A DNA stretch of 64,000 bases from Mesorhizobium tianshanense (GTDB lineage: Bacteria; Pseudomonadota; Alphaproteobacteria; Rhizobiales; Rhizobiaceae). Below the pieces are notes generated by a model. That model was not told the DNA's origin. It saw nothing but the letters and a program-made list of their open reading frames with translations, and did not search any database. Location of the stretch: NCBI RefSeq assembly GCF_007830515.1, contig NZ_VLKT01000001.1, positions 186,001 to 250,000 of the forward strand, in the 5' to 3' direction. The number at the start of each line of letters is the position of its first letter. Positions within the stretch are counted from its first letter, which is position 1. This document shows positions 63,221-64,000 of this stretch, piece after piece. The position numbers were made by a program, and so were the translations under genes.

Positions 63221-63580
63221 ATGAACCTGCAGAAGATCTACACCGCATTGCTCACCGCAGACCTTGTGGCGGCCGAAGGCTGGTATACGAAGCTGCTCGG
63301 TCGTGGACCGGATTACCGGCCGATGGACACGCTGGTGCAGTGGGAGCTCTTCGACCAGGGCGGGGTAGCGCTTTCAACCGACAGCGAGATCGCCGGCAGG
63401 GGCGTGATATTCCTTATCGTCGACGATGTCGCGGAGGAGCGCCGTAGGCTGCAGAGCCTGCGGATCGTGCTTGAGGACGATATTGAGGGCGACTACTCGA
63501 CGCTGGCGCAGGTGCGTGATCCTGACGGCAACCTGCTCACGCTGGCGACGCCGCCCTCGCGGCCCTATCCGCCGGCATGA
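63221..63580 (+). CDS. Small VOC/glyoxalase-domain protein
   Basis: The 119-residue protein has a single vicinal-oxygen-chelate domain: LTADLVAAEGWYTKLLGRGPDY, VQWELFDQGGVALSTD, VIFLIVDDVAEERRRL and the terminal VRDPDGNLLTLATPPS, where Glu is replaced by Leu in the usual PDGNxxE ligand position. The His normally found near the N-terminus is also absent, so it may be a binding or resistance-type protein rather than an enzyme. GGGGAGGAACAA precedes the ATG. Monocistronic. Confidence 0.8.
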   Translation: MNLQKIYTALLTADLVAAEGWYTKLLGRGPDYRPMDTLVQWELFDQGGVALSTDSEIAGRGVIFLIVDDVAEERRRLQSLRIVLEDDIEGDYSTLAQVRDPDGNLLTLATPPSRPYPPA

Positions 63581-64000
63581 TCCCGGCGGAAGAGCGAAAT
63601 CCGCCTCACGCAAGAAACGCGTCGGCCATTTCATGGATTTCGTGGCCCCCGTCCACCGAAACAGGTTGCAGCATGGGTGTCGCCGGGGAGGAGGGCAGCG
63701 CTGTCGTACTGGAGTTGCAGGGGAGGCTGATACATCGCCTTCAAAGGTGGTTTGTCACCACGGCTTTTGCGGCGGGAACAGGGTAATGCGGTGAGCGGTG
63801 AGCGGTTAGCAGGATAGGGGCTTAAGCCGCCGAAGTTCAAAATCGCGCTTGGTGCAGTATAGGTGCACAGAGCGACTGCCAATGCCGTCAGCGGCGCCAG
63901 CTTTCACGGGCGCTACGAAATCGGCTGGCGTTGCGGTGTCAGCCGGCGCGCTGAATGTACGCTGCCGTGTCCTACGGGCGGAGTTTAGGTCTGCCCGGCC
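63581..64000. other. Right-end region with no recognisable gene
   Basis: 420 bp to the window edge. Short frames on both strands (for example minus 63631-63882 and plus 63577-63786) have no ribosome binding site, motif or protein-like composition. A gene running out of the window cannot be excluded. Confidence 0.45.

Overview
The window is GC-rich and looks like a chromosomal or megaplasmid segment of a Rhizobiales alphaproteobacterium, most likely Mesorhizobium or a close relative. The basis is codon use, the many ABC uptake systems, short palindromic intergenic repeats typical of Rhizobiales, and family resemblance. This is inference; no rRNA, tRNA or other taxonomic marker is present. I see no prophage, insertion sequence, integrase or CRISPR array.

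Layout. (1) 1-5.1 kb: a phosphonate-monoester-hydrolase-like sulfatase faces a quinone-detoxification-like pair (ring-cleaving dioxygenase and carboxylesterase), followed by a small GNAT protein and an M19 dipeptidase. (2) 5.1-19.9 kb: a catabolic cassette with a GcvT-like demethylase, two CrtI/PYROXD2-like FAD oxidoreductases, a phosphoethanolamine-methyltransferase-like enzyme, a BetI-like TetR repressor, a complete PotABCD-type transporter, a flavin amine oxidase, a class III aminotransferase and a Rieske oxygenase. Three copies of one 16-bp palindrome (TTGAA-N6-TTCAA) sit at the heads of its transcripts, so it is probably one regulon acting on an N-methylated amine, betaine or polyamine. 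(3) 20.3-25.2 kb: small exported or membrane proteins and a two-component locus, with a cytosolic hybrid kinase, an OmpR-type regulator and a divergent regulator with a degenerate receiver. (4) 25.5-31.6 kb: an L,D-transpeptidase, an RND efflux pair with its TetR regulator, and a small secreted protein.

(5) 31.6-57.2 kb: a carbohydrate island with three ABC importers: a FrcBCA-type system, a MalEFGK-type system in a 10-gene operon, and a second MalEFGK-type system. With them are three Gfo/Idh/MocA oxidoreductases, two xylose-isomerase-like TIM barrels, a ROK kinase next to a ribulose-phosphate-epimerase-like enzyme (compare AlsK/AlsE), tagatose kinase next to a GatZ-type protein, a DapA-like aldolase, and LacI and GntR regulators. 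Two operons start with nearly the same 49-bp promoter block (44 of 49 identical). In the FrcBCA-type operon this block precedes an unlisted 50-codon ORF with a strong ribosome binding site.

(6) 57.3-64 kb: a looser, repeat-bearing region with a decayed DrrAB-type exporter (two frameshifts and one nonsense codon), a secreted protein with in-frame GGGHGAGSDK repeats, a 652-aa membrane/coiled-coil protein of unknown role, and a VOC-domain protein. The most promising undescribed system is the BetI-box cassette at 5.1-19.9 kb; the next is the co-regulated sugar operons with their leader ORF.
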